Assembly: GCA_964034945.1 (NCBI GenBank)
Contig: OZ035964.1
Location: 4,111,533 to 4,175,532 of the forward strand
Length of the DNA: 64,000 bases
From: Chrysopilus asiliformis
Taxonomy: Eukaryota > Arthropoda > Insecta > Diptera > Rhagionidae
Reading direction: 5' to 3'
The notes under the pieces are model-generated. The model was not told the DNA's origin and made no database searches. It saw only the letters and a list, made by a program, of their open reading frames with translations. Made by a program: the position numbers and the translations under genes. This document shows, in pieces, positions 32,505 through 43,465 of the stretch (position 1 is the stretch's first letter; each line of letters begins with the position of its first letter).

Positions 32505-32665
32505 GAAGGGTCGAGTCGCAGTCATTTTGGCCACTTTCGGATCAACGGAATTTCACCAAAAGCGAACAGAATTGACCCATTGAATGACCAAGCATGTGAG
32601 CGAAATTTCATTACTGTAGCTCAAGTCGTTTTTGAGAAAATTTAACCCTTCGGCTCTGTAATGAA
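32505..32665 (-). mobile_element. Family A internal fragment
   Basis: 'cggatcaacggaatttcacc' and 'gtagctcaagtcgtttttga' are diverged inverse copies of the family A block at 62700-62830. Confidence 0.6.
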
Positions 32666-32734
32666 GGGTTAAATAAAACACTCTGAAGGCAGAAGTTCTT
32701 TAAAAATGAACCGAAAATGTTTACGACGGGGTGA

Positions 32735-32812
32735 AAATTTAGTTTCCGGGACGGCATGCCCAAACCCGGGACTATCCCTGCCAATACGGGACGTATGGTT
32801 ACCCTATTAAGA
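32735..32812 (-). mobile_element. Family F fragment
   Basis: 'agtttccgggacggcatgcc' and 'acgggacgtatggttaccct' form the inverted leading edge of family F, as at 40620-40706. Confidence 0.65.
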
Positions 32813-34076
32813 AATAACTAAACTGGAGAAAACTGGGAAAAAAAATCACACTTGGAAAAAAGGCATCAAAAGGAAGAACAGCAAGTAATTTCAAAAGTTC
32901 CGTTATAAGCCCCTCTCCTTATAAAGGGGGGTTGAAGTTTTAAAAACAGCCGAAAAATAGGCAGTTTTCCATCCGAATTGCTAATTAAAACACCTAAAGG
33001 TAGGGACTTTAGAGTTGCGAATTAACTTTAGCAGAAAAGGGGAAAAAATTGAAATTGCTGGGCTTTGCAAGTGTCTGTACAGGAAGAGATGGAGTTTTAA
33101 ATATTATTGTTCTACAGCTTCATCTTATTTCATTTTCATTCCAGCGACATGCCCGCCACCCACCGAGTTCTTTTCAAGGAACAGTCGAGCAGCAGCCATC
33201 TAAGGAGAATAAATTATATCCACAGTAGACGAAAAAAAAAACGAATGGACCGACGAACGGACGGATAAGACCGACATTCGGAGCAACCATAGCTGAACAT
33301 CATTCGCATAAGCAGAAAATGCTAAGAACAGCATAAGGTCGGGAAAATTGAAGAAGGCTGAAACCATCCTCTTAGCCCACCCCCTCCCACCACACTTTTA
33401 ACATGCAGTGGTATTCATGCTGTGTTCGGGGACGATTTCCACGATAACGATAGTGTGGTGGCGATTGGTGGTTGCCTGAAATGGAGTGCCTGGATATCAA
33501 GACCAGGACAAAAAACTCAAAAACGTTGGTGCGGGGAGTGTTAGGTTGGTAAAAAAGGATTCAAACGACGAAAGCTTTTCATCCTCCCAGACAATTCTTG
33601 GTGACCTCCCGTCCTCAGCACCCAGGATACTTAGAACAACGGATGGGCAGGCAAAGAAAGCGACGAGCAGCAGCAGCTAAACCTGAACGGAAAACTCTGG
33701 ATTGAGGATGATTACTGGCTGGTTGGCGTTAAGGAATGGAACGGTTCTGGTTTTTAGGTAAAAACGAAAGAAAATTTTTGGTTGGCGAAAGGAAAACTTT
33801 TCAATGTTTCTCATTGGTCGAGAAAAAAGGACGAAAGTCGGGAAAAAAGCGAGCAACGGAAAAAGTATCACACGAACTGGTTCTGGATATGCTGCGGCCA
33901 CAAGAAATGTAGTGCCCCCCTATCCACAACCAATCCCACCGACCGACGGCGTCTTGTGTTCACGTTTTTTCATATAAGAGTATGAGTTGTTGCCAATGTA
34001 TTACAATAAGGTAAAAAAATATTTTTCTTTATTTCTAAGGATTTCTAATAATTCCTCAGTGCTTCGTTGTCTTATT
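32813..34076. other. Mostly unique; unrecognised Ser/Lys-rich frame
   Basis: A family E scrap ends near 33010. The plus strand is open from 33480 to 33680 with no in-frame ATG, encoding a charged, Ser-rich stretch ending in four Ser from AGC repeats, then TAA. A second frame, 33782-33985, starts on TTG. Neither is recognised; exon status is unproven. Confidence 0.25.
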
Positions 34077-34319
34077 CACTCAGAGAAAAAATTGGTCATA
34101 TGAATAAAATCATTATTAAATTAACAAAATTTTTATCTTATATCAGCCAACAAAAGAGTTTTGTTAAATTAACAAAGGGAAATATATTCCTCGGTTAAAA
34201 TAACAAGATTTTTGTTAAAATCATAAAATTGTCAATTGGAACAAGTAGGCTAAATTTTTCTGCAAGAAGCCAATTACACCGTGAGCAAGTCGACGACTTT
34301 TAACTAATTTTTCTCAGTG
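34077..34319. mobile_element. MITE with CACTCAG/CTCAGTG ends, 243 bp
   Basis: The left end CACTCAGAGAAAAAATTGGT pairs with the right end 'actaatttttctcagtg'. A second, right-truncated copy lies at 27012-27138 with high identity. ACACTGAGAAAAA-type ends are familiar in arthropod MITEs. No clear target duplication was seen. Confidence 0.75.
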
Positions 34320-34400
34320 TAGTAGTCCAAAAGTAGTTTCGGTGGGGGATTGACCCTCCTGCAAAAGTATTTAAATTTTTGGTCGCCCTTTCCCGACGGT

Positions 34401-34523
34401 ACTGCGGGAGCCTAAAGGTGTACGGTGGCTTAGAGTTCTGCGGGTGCCTGCGGGTTCCTCGAGGTCTGCGGGGGCCTAGAGATATGCGGGGCCCTAGTGG
34501 TCTGCGAGGGTCTAGACTCTAGA
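34401..34523 (+). repeat. Degenerate 18-bp G-rich tandem repeat
   Basis: About seven units resemble 'tctgcgggggcctagagg'. It is much more GC-rich than its surroundings. Confidence 0.65.
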
Positions 34524-35794
34524 GCAATGCTCCTGGGAAAAACTAGTATGGGGGTTTAAGAAACGGATCTTTTTTTTCTAAACCAAGATGTTCACCAGCA
34601 TCGTTTTTTTCTTCTTTTTTTTAGTAAAATATTTTCCTTGGTAGATATTACAAATTATCGTAGATAGATGATCCCATGGGAGTGAGATTTTCATATTTCG
34701 ATAATTTGATTTCTTACCGCATGTACGCGTGTGAATTATCTCAGCCAATTTTTCCTTGCATCAAGTGAAAATCTCACAGGTAACCAACCTCCTATAATTT
34801 GCAATAGAAACATTAAACCCGCAACAATAAAATTGTCTGTATTTAAAAAAAAAAAAAAAACTCAAACAAAAAATTTAAAACAGCAAGAAGTTTTCTTTCT
34901 CCGGGGTAAGATTTCGATGTCCTTCTTATGTTTGGGAAACCTTTCAGGCGATATACGCATTGCAAACAAAAGAGCATCTCATCTTGCGTTAATTTAATTA
35001 ATAGAAAATTACAGCAATTTTAAATAATACACGGGAAGAAGTTTTGTTCACAAAAGTAATGAAAGAAATAATCCAGGTTAGACAGCAATTAATTATCACA
35101 AAGTAAAATTGCGCAGGTAAACGCATGAAAATCATAGATTTTTTCCCATAATTCTATTCTACCGAAATGGACATGAATTTAAATGCAAAATGGTCGATTT
35201 AAAACATAACCATCAGTAAATAAATTAGATAGGGGGTGGTGCGTTCCCGGATTCGCTTCAAAGAAAAAAAAAAGCTATCATCTTCAATTACGCAATCCAC
35301 GCGAAGACAAGAAAGATAAATAATTCAAGTGCACACCTAACGCGTAAACCATTGTTACCTGATTAATGCACTTAAAGAAAAATAAAAAGAAAAGCTGACC
35401 ATCTGTCGATCACTCTCTTGCCAATTCGATGTGACGAGAGATGCAAGAGTTTCCCGATGCCTAATGCAGACCCCATACACATTGCCAGAGGGATGCAAGT
35501 TGCCTATAATTAATAAATTGGCCATCATCATTTCATCGTCGTCTTGATGTTAATTAGATTCGTACCTACCTGTCTATACGACGCGTTATTTTTATTTATG
35601 TTGCCAGATCGTACACAGAGGCATACACGCACCATTTTTTACCATAAGAAAACACACCTGAAGTCGATATGAAGAGTGGAATCCATATTGGGACAGGTAA
35701 ATGCATCACAGTCTAATCAAGTCAAATTATTTAAAAAGCCTTCCATAAGTTTATATCATGTGGCACATTTTTGAATTCAATTTGCTTTTTAAAA
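34524..35794. other. No gene recognised
   Basis: Mostly unique. The part 35380-35620 has a balanced, complex composition with TAATTA sites ('ataattaataaattggccat') and no repeats, which could suit regulatory DNA; this is only an impression. Confidence 0.35.
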
Positions 35795-36160
35795 AAAAAT
35801 ATCAGTTGTGATCAACACAAAACTTTCCTCTGCAATACGTAAAAACCGATACGTAAAAACCGATTTAGTTTCAAAAAAAAAAAAAGTGAAAAATAATATT
35901 TTTTCAGATATCTTGAGAACCGTTAAAGATACGTAAAAACCAATAAAGAAAAAAATGTCGAACATTTTATTTCCTATAAATTTTGTCATAATCATTTTTT
36001 CACAAAAGTGCATAGTTTTCGAGAAATCTTCAAAACAAAAACTGATTTTTTCGAATATCTTGAGAATCGTAATAGATACAAAAGAAACCGTGAAAACAAA
36101 AATGTAAAAAATTGTATTTCCTATAAATTTGGTTAGGTGTATATTTTCATAAAAGTGCAT
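35795..36160 (-). mobile_element. Family A variant copy
   Basis: 'gatatcttgagaaccgttaa', 'agatacgtaaaaacc' and 'gtgcatagttttcgagaaat' are the inverse of the block at 10150-10360. Confidence 0.65.
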
Positions 36161-36161
36161 A

Positions 36162-36262
36162 CACTCAGAAAAATGTCCAGGTCAACTTTTTGTCAGGTTA
36201 ACTCTGACCTTACAGAGGTTTCTGTAAGCCAGCTAGCGGTCAGAGTTAACCTATCTAAGGTC
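36162..36262. mobile_element. Hairpin element starting ACACTCAGAAAAAT
   Basis: Perfect 15-bp stem AGGTTAACTCTGACC (36195-36209) with GGTCAGAGTTAACCT (36238-36252). An inner stem TTACAGA/TCTGTAA (36210-36216, 36221-36227) adds to it. The left end resembles the 34-kb MITE ends; the right end is unclear. Confidence 0.6.
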
Positions 36263-36331
36263 AACTCGTGCAGCTCCCAATGCCCTACTTCACCTGCTGG
36301 TGGCTTAATTTCAGAATTTCTCGCCACCCTT

Positions 36332-36421
36332 CACATTACAGGCAAACACATTACAGGCAAACACATTACAGGCAAACACATTACAGGCAAACACATTACA
36401 GGCAAACACATTACCGGCCCC
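36332..36421 (+). repeat. 15-bp tandem repeat, 6 units
   Basis: Unit CACATTACAGGCAAA. The first five units are identical; the sixth ends 'ccggcccc'. Confidence 0.95.
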
Positions 36422-38084
36422 CCTGACGTAGTCGGCTAAAACATCGAAAACCGAAAAATCCAATTCGAATTTTTCCTTCCCTGTGATTACGTGCACCGAG
36501 GAAAGAAAAAGAAATGTCACAGAAATTCTCAAATACGATAAGAAAATTATGATGCCATCCAGCAAATGAAGACAAAACGGTCAACAACTGCTAATTTGCG
36601 TTAACAAAACTCATGAAAATCCAAAATCAGCAATAAAAATTTTCAAAAGTGGATCAAAAATGACCAAAAGATATACGAATTCAGCGTTTCCTGAATTTGT
36701 ATTTATTTTGATAATTTTTTCTGCTTTTCAAAGTCTTGCAAAAAACCCACGGTTTTTTTTTAAAGCGATTTTCTCACAAAACATCAAGATAAGGCCATGT
36801 TGAAAAATGCAAAACACAAATTTATGACCCTTCGATTTGTAAAACGGGCGAAAAATTGAAAAAAAAAAACAGAAACCGTGGAATGAAGAAATTGCAACAT
36901 TTTTGTAAGTAATTGCCATGTAATGAGAGGATAATTTGCGAGCCGATGGTATCACTTTCATGGTACATAAAAGCAGTTACCCCTTTGAACCCTCGACCCG
37001 TAAATATCCTGTCAACAGTGACAGGTGGTCGGTCGACGATTACCTGCCGTATCGCCTGCTGATGATCCCATAACCAAAAACTAACCCTCATCCCTTATTG
37101 GCGTTAAGCGATCCAGAAAAAATTCCAATTTCACGGTTGTTACAAGTGGTACATTTGCCAACGGGCGGGGAAAAGGGGGGAGGAGGAGAATACATGATTA
37201 CAAGATGTTCCTTTTCTTTGGGCGGGGGGAGGAGGCCGGGGGTAATCTGATCCTGTTATCAGCCTTTGACCGACGATCACTATTGCTTGTCCACGTGAAG
37301 TAAAAAAGCATCGATTGTCTTGTTCATTACGATTATATGCTGTATGCGGTAAGAGTAGGAGCCGATTTTTTGATAGTTTGTTTTTGTCTCTTGCGGCAGA
37401 TCAGAATTGATTGCTGTTGGCCACAGGTGGGATCGGTAATCAAGCAGTGGTGATAAACGACGACGGCGGTAACATCAGGACAATTGCAATTTCATATTAT
37501 TTTTACGTCGTATTTTGGATATGTCGGCCCCGTATTCAATATTTTTTCCAACAGTTGGCGAAATTTATTCATTCGCGGATCATTCGCAGCTTTTTTTTAC
37601 TTTCAACCCCAGTCATGAAACGCGAAAATGCAATTACATTTCGGTGCAATTGCAACGGCGGGTGTTCATTACATTTTTATACGGAGGGTTTTTTTTATTC
37701 GTAAGCCAACTTTTGTGCATCCTGAATTTTTTTATATTTTTTCCTCCATGCAAATAATTCCATGTTGAAGTCATGAGGGGGAAGTTCGGCCAGTTGCGTT
37801 GATGTTGATCGGTCGATTAAACATTAACACTATCTGGACTTGTTAATTAAACGTTTATCACATTTGGGGATTTTTTTTTTTGTTTTTCCGCAAACAGTAA
37901 ATGAAAATTACAGGCGAAAATGCGTTTCTTCTGGAATTAATTTTTCTTGAGAGGAGTGTAGACGCCCGTATGGCGGAGGTTTCGACGTTTCTCGCTGGAA
38001 AATATTTTCTTTGGCCTCAAATTTACCTGGAAACCTTTTGTTTAAAACCTCTTCTCGACTATACATAAATTGGATTTTTTTCAG
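36422..38084. other. No gene recognised
   Basis: Unique, with a G-rich purine tract at 37165-37190 and 37220-37245. Frames here (for example 37411-37704) match nothing. Confidence 0.45.
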
Positions 38085-38517
38085 GCCAAAAATTACGAGA
38101 GAAACAAACGATTTTCCAAATGTGATATCCTTAAAAATTGTATCCTTTGATCTCGGAAACGGTACAAACGATTTTCTTGACATTCGGAATCTTATAAGTT
38201 TTGAGACAGACGGATAGACAGTCGGATAGGCGGACGAATAGACAAACGGACGGGCAGACAGACACACGGACAGACAGACGGATAGACAGATGGACAGACA
38301 GACGGGCAGACGGACAGACGGACAGACAGACGGACAGACGGATATACAGACGGACAGACAGACAGACAGACATACAGACAGACGGATAAACAGACGGACA
38401 GACAGATGGACAGACAGACGGATATACAGACGGACAGACAGACAGACAGACATACAGACAGACGGATAAACAGACGGACAGACAGACGGACAGACAGACG
38501 GACAGACAGACGGACAG

Positions 38518-38563
<46 letters not shown>

Positions 38564-38700
38564 GGACAGACAGACGGACAGACCGACGGACAGACAGACG
38601 GACAGACAGACAGATAGACAGACGGATAGACAGACGGACAGACAGACATGGATTCGATGCGTTACAAATGGTATACTAAATCTAATATACTTCTGTATGA
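38085..38700 (+). mobile_element. Family B copy with core replaced by a long array
   Basis: 38085-38203 is family B 5' core ('caggccaaaaattacgagag', 'tgatctcggaaacgg', 'cggaatcttataag'). A 445-bp array follows at once. 38649-38700 is the family 3' end ('gcgttacaaatggtatacta'). About half a kilobase of core present in other copies is missing between the first part and the array. Confidence 0.75.
38204..38648 (+). repeat. GACR microsatellite, 445 bp
   Basis: Mixed GACA/GACG/GATA units. A segment of about 75 bp including 'cggatatacagacggacaga' occurs twice (near 38339 and 38420), pointing to segmental duplication within the array. Long Cys/Ser/Val frames on the minus strand are artefacts. Confidence 0.97.
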
Positions 38701-39875
38701 TATAAAATGGCTTGCTTTTTAATCGCTTATACCTTGAAACTGAAAAAAACTGAGTTGTGGCATTATTGCATTCAGTGAGCGACATGTTCTCAAAAAAGAG
38801 GATGTCTGTTCTCCGAAAAAACGACCTTACGCACCGAAAAAGAAGAAGAAGAAAAAAACAGTTTATCGCGCGGCTGTTTATGTTTCTCACGACGTGACGC
38901 AACGTCGCATAATATGAATGAAACCAGTTTCCCCGATTTTTTCCCTTTAACTCATGGCTTATAATTCCCCAAAAACACTTTCAAAGTGGTTGTTCGTTAA
39001 GTCCCAATCGTTCGCTTTGATTGCCATCTGCACAGGAACGAAAAAACATTCTGGGATCCAAGAAAGAACGCATCGTGAGAATTTCCCCCACGTCCAAAAA
39101 AATCTCGGCATCGAAATCTCTCTCCCCTGACCCACTTTCAAATTCGATAGTTAGCAATTGATTGGTCCCTCGGGAACCCCGCTCGACGTGAATCACACCG
39201 CAGGCACAGATGCAGATGCAGATCCAGATTCGACAGCAGTTATTGACCGCTGGTCCAACGGGAATATGTGTCTTTTTTTCTTCTTGAAACTGGTTTTTTG
39301 ACCCTCTCCTTGCAACAGGCCGCCTGAATCTCTGGAAGATCCCTCAGGTATGCGTTGTGAATGACGAATTGTGCGTGTTGTGCGTACACGGTGATGTGTC
39401 GCTGACCATTGCGCTACGGTGCGGACTGACGGTTTTGCATAAAATCATAAACGCATTATGTGATGGGGTAGGGCTGGTATAGCATACACAATTGTACGAA
39501 TGGTCAAGATATCAAAGGAGGGTCACATCTATATGTGCGTGCGTGAATTTTTCACTGACCAGCGGTTGAGATTTTTCTGGTTTAAAAAACCCCTTCTCTG
39601 TTCGTCACTACGTCTTGGTGGTATGTAAAATACTCAATGGGCGCAGTTTCGAATTGCATTTAAATCTGATCACTTCGAATATCAATGACTCGGAAGAAAA
39701 TTTTAAGAAAATAAATCTACACTGTGGTGTTACAATACACAAAAAAAAACTGTGAAAAAATTGTGTCCGTGATTATGAAACATTTTTTGATGGAAAAATG
39801 AGTTTTTAAGAAAAAGAATTTCTTTATTTTGTGATTAAAGATTCGAAAATTAAACAAAATCCTTTATACGAAAAA
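38701..39875. other. No gene recognised
   Basis: Unique, CpG-richer around 38990-39240. A 29-nt segment at 39320-39348 is bounded by acceptor- and donor-like words but was judged too weak. Confidence 0.4.
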
Positions 39876-40180
39876 CATGTAATGTGAACAACACATGACT
39901 TTCTTATACAAAATCTACGTTTCTGCACAATTTATGGTCAAAAAACCCTAAAAACCAGATATCAGTTTCGATAAAAACATCAAGTGTTTGTCACAAAAAA
40001 ATCTGATGAGAGCAGCACATAACATTTTTATACAAAACCTACAATGATTTTTGTTTACGAAATCTGAAATATCTCGACAATGGTATAAGATATCGATTTA
40101 CACAAAAAAGAAAAAAAAGGAAGAGAATTTTAACGTCTTTAATTCTTCTTTTAACTGTTTTTTTTTTTTTTGCGAAAAAA
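39876..40180 (-). mobile_element. Two family A 3' ends in tandem
   Basis: 'gtgaacaacacatgactttc' at 39886 and 'ctgatgagagcagcacataa' at 40010 are two inverted termini about 125 bp apart. 'tatctcgacaatgg' follows. Probably one copy inserted in or recombined with another. Confidence 0.7.
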
Positions 40181-40375
40181 CGACGAAGTGTTAGGAAATT
40201 TTGAATGCTTCGAAATTAATTATGAAAATTTTGTTCCGGAGAAAGAACGGGTTTGTTTCACATTTTGTTGTTTCAGTATTAAATTCTATACGAAAAATCA
40301 CGAAAAAGCGTGACGAAGGGGGTTTGTGATTATATAAAAAGTGTTTTGTTTTAAAAATTCAACAAAAATTACCCT

Positions 40376-40706
40376 GCAGGCAAGACTTTTTTTTTAAGTT
40401 TCAGCCAGAGGTCGGAAGAGTGAAAGGAGATGTCGAATGGAAACCACTATTGAAAATTAATGAATGAATTGCGCCGCAGGCGATTTACTTTTCGGGAAAA
40501 CACACTAGAGGTAGTATTTTCTGACAAATCTGCGCAACAGGCGAAAATTTCTGGCTTTCTAGTTCAATTTTTATAGTGGTTAAGAAATTTCACTGCCCGA
40601 TTGCTTAATTTCGAGACAAAAATTTAGTTTCCGGGACGCCGACTGGGACAACATGGTTGAATCTGGAACTATCCCTGCCATTCCGAGACGTATGGTCACC
40701 CTATAC
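40376..40706 (-). mobile_element. Family F copy, fullest
   Basis: Ends on the right with 'gagacgtatggtcaccctat', the inverse of the family leading edge. Contains 'gtttccgggacgccgactgg' and 'gcgccgcaggcgatt'. Aligns with 931-1215 in reverse. Confidence 0.7.
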
Positions 40707-41045
40707 ATAAGAATTACTGAAAAACGTGTACTTTCGGAGTAAATAACGAGAAACGAAATTGCGATTTTTTAAAAAGCCGCCGCTTTGATTACTTCTGGTT
40801 AACGGATTGCCACCAAAAGTTTGCTAGGATCGTCCCATTCCACTACAAAACAATTTTCATGCCTCCAGCTCTAGTAGTTTTTGAGAAATCTTGTGCAAAG
40901 ACTGAAAAACAAAAAGGCATTTTTCTAATATGACTCCAATGGAGTCGGGAGTGCTTGGGAAATGTTTTTAGGCAAAATAAAGAGGACAACATTTTTCATG
41001 AACACAATACTTTATTATACTTTGTATTAGAAAGTAAAAACGCCG
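40707..41045 (-). mobile_element. Family A copy, 5' half
   Basis: 'ggttaacggattgccaccaa', 'ctccagctctagtagttttt', then almost no array ('gactgaaaaac'), then 'atgactccaatggagtcggg' and 'tactttattatactttgtat'. It is the empty-array counterpart of 43.5 and 60.9 kb. Confidence 0.8.
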
Positions 41046-41084
41046 AGTCGATCTGAGGTGTTTTACGAATTTATCTGATTTGTT

Positions 41085-41215
41085 TTGCAAACTAACGGTT
41101 TTTCAAAAAAATAGTTGAAAGACGAATTAAAGATATTGAAATTCTCTACACTTTTGCATTTTATCGTAAATCGATACCTTTTACCGTTATCGAGATATTT
41201 CAGAAATAGAGGATT
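41085..41215 (+). mobile_element. Family A internal fragment, opposite orientation
   Basis: 'aaactaacggtttttc', 'gaattaaagatattgaaatt' and 'taccgttatcgagatatt', in plus orientation, next to the minus copy. Confidence 0.7.
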
Positions 41216-41311
41216 CGCTAGTCAGCTCCCCTGAAAGTTTCATCCAAATCGGTTCAGTCGTTCTGGAGTCTTAAGCGAATAAGCAGACAGCCTATTATAT
41301 AATATGTAGTG
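41216..41311 (+). mobile_element. Short arthropod-type repeat tail
   Basis: 'agtttcatccaaatcggttc' and 'agtcgttctggagtcttaag' followed by 'aagcagacag' have the typical wording of non-autonomous element tails. Confidence 0.45.
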
Positions 41312-41482
41312 AAAGCCCGTCCTATGACGGGTGACTGCAATCTTGTTGGGAATTCCGTAAAGTCACACACAACTGTCGATTCGAGGACTTTTCAAGGTGT
41401 TCGCTTCATGTAAGGTGAGAGTCACCTGTGACCTAACGGAATTCCTACGAAGATTGCAGTCACCCGTCACATGACGGGCTTT
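41312..41482. mobile_element. MITE with palindromic ends, 171 bp
   Basis: Left AAAGCCCGTCCTATGACGGG and inverted right AAAGCCCGTCATGTGACGGG continue through 'tgactgcaatctt' and 'ggaattccgt' to about 55 bp of arm. Each end is itself a palindrome (CCCGTC..GACGGG). No target duplication was identified. Confidence 0.8.
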
Positions 41483-41800
41483 AATTGTAGTAAAAGTTAA
41501 TGGCGAAACCCGCTTTAAAATTGCTACAATGGTTAAGAATATAACAGGCGAAGGGTTTAAAGGCAAGGGGTAGGGTAGATTTCAGTGCGAGAAAGCTTTC
41601 CTTGGTGACACTTTAAAACCTACGCAATAGCGTAAACCGTGTCAAGATTGCTCCAACGGTTCAAGAGATAGCAGGAGAGGGGCTTACTGGCACGGGGGAG
41701 GGTAATATTTGAGTGAGCGAAAATTTTCCTTGGAGCATAAATTCCCCGATGGCGCACACCGCGTCCAAATCGGTTCGCTAGGACGGGATCTACTGTCTAA
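41483..41800 (+). mobile_element. Family H modules
   Basis: Two modules with 'aaaattgctacaatggttaa', 'acaggcgaagggttt' and 'ggggtagggtaga', then 'gattgctccaacggttcaag', 'agcaggagaggggctt' and 'gggggagggtaatatt', parallel to 15600-15900. Confidence 0.5.
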
Positions 41801-41935
41801 AATACAACGTTACCGATATATACTTGTACATATATCAAGACTATTATCTAAATTAATATTTTATTCGTCGGGTTATAAATTACGCAGATTTTGTATAAGA
41901 AATTCATTTGCTGTTCGCATGATGTGTGATGTATT
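41801..41935 (+). mobile_element. Family A 3' end fragment
   Basis: 'tattttattcgtcgggttat', 'agattttgtataagaaattc' and 'tgctgttcgcatgatg' form a diverged terminus. Confidence 0.65.
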
Positions 41936-43465
41936 CGTTCTAATATTCTTGAATTGTGATCAGAGATTTATTTTTTTTTTTCAATAAATCATGCTTATTT
42001 TTATGCGTTCTGCCCAAAAGCATCTATTCGAGCGTGACATCTATTCGCTCCTTTTTCTTTCCCTCATCGCCCTACCCCAGTTATTTTCCTAATGGCTCAA
42101 AGGTTCTGAAATTTGACAGGGATATAGTTGAATAATGAAACTATCCTATAGATTGTTGAAAGCTATGTAGATATTTTGAAAAATGATAATTTCAAAGTGT
42201 GCTTTTTCCAGAAGGTGCGGCATCTATCTTTATCTCACCCTAGGTTTTTTAACGTAAAAATAAGACTTTGAAGGAGTCTAAATTCCATCTTGATACAACT
42301 AAGAAAATCGTTTTTATTTTATTTTTCCTTTTTTTAAACACCATTCGTGGGGAAGTTTTGAGGATTTCATCCCTTGTCAATATAACGAGAAATTCTATGG
42401 ATGTAGATTTATTTCTTATGGTTCGAGAATTGTTTAAAAGTTGAGGGTTGCTTTGCCCACGCCGCCTAGCCCACCAATCATCAACAGGCAGACAGTCGGA
42501 GGACCATTTTCATGGATGTTCCCGAGCCATTTTTATTCATTACTCACCCAAACACAATAAGACATCCCTCGGTAACAACAACAACAGCAATAGCAAAATG
42601 GAAATTTTTCCGAGTGCTAGGGGTGGCGAGAGGTTGGCACACAAAGAAAATTGGCAAAAGAAAAATAGCCCCGTATAATGAAGTAAGAATCAAAAAATAG
42701 AAAAAGGGTCCGAGGGTGGTATATGACGATGACGACGACGACGACGACGACGATTCAAAAATGATTCAAACCATGGGTGAGGTTGAAAGGGGGTGGAAAG
42801 ATGAGGCGGGGTCACTGATGGCTTCTAAGGAAACAAAAACACAACGAAAATAAATGTGCAATGAAGCGGTTTAACGAAAATTTATTACTTGGACTACAAC
42901 CGCACCGCACTGTCCGCCTCTTCACGTCTTTATAATATGCCCAGGTTTTCTATTTTCCGCCATCAAGCATTTAAGGGAGTTACGGGGAGAGCTGCCAACC
43001 ACATCCCAACCACTTTTCTCCGATGAGTCATCTTTGCACACCCGATCCCAAAGAATAGATGGTTTTTGGAATCCAAAAGTATGGCAAGAGTGGTGGGCAA
43101 GTGTGATGAACGACTTTAAATCACCGAAAAAAAAACCCACCCTCAAAAGCCCAATTGATGGGGGAGAGGAGGGGGATAAATGAGGAGCGACAACGTAAGG
43201 AAATTACTTTACGGCCACGTAATAAAGTCGAAAAAGTTTTCGTTCATCGCGACGATCATCAATTTTTCATTTCATCCTGTGACGTGGTCCATGAGGAGAT
43301 AAAAAGGGATATTTTCTTACTCCACCCAAAGCGAGCCTTAAGTGAAAAATACAAATGAAAATTTCCATTGATTTCAATAAAAATAGATAAACTAGAGAAA
43401 AAGATATTCAATACTTTTTGAAAAAGTTTTCCAATTTTTTATTTCCAATTTAAAAAAACACACTA
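41936..43465. other. No gene recognised; GAC triplet run
   Basis: Unique sequence. (GAC)n with one GAT unit at 42725-42752. Frames near 42448-42700 and 43155-43358 match nothing. Confidence 0.45.

Noticed and set aside
33480..33680. Ser/Lys-rich open frame ending in an AGC run
   Set aside because: No in-frame ATG and no pyrimidine tract before it. Length is within chance expectation.
38131..38902. Cys/Ser/Val-rich minus-strand frames up to 236 codons
   Set aside because: Direct product of the GACR microsatellite read in three frames.
39320..39348. 29-nt micro-exon candidate on the plus strand (acceptor 'ccttgcaacag', donor CAG|GTATGC)
   Set aside because: Both sites are acceptable but not strong, the segment is open in two frames, and it lies on the opposite strand from the better candidate at 28730.
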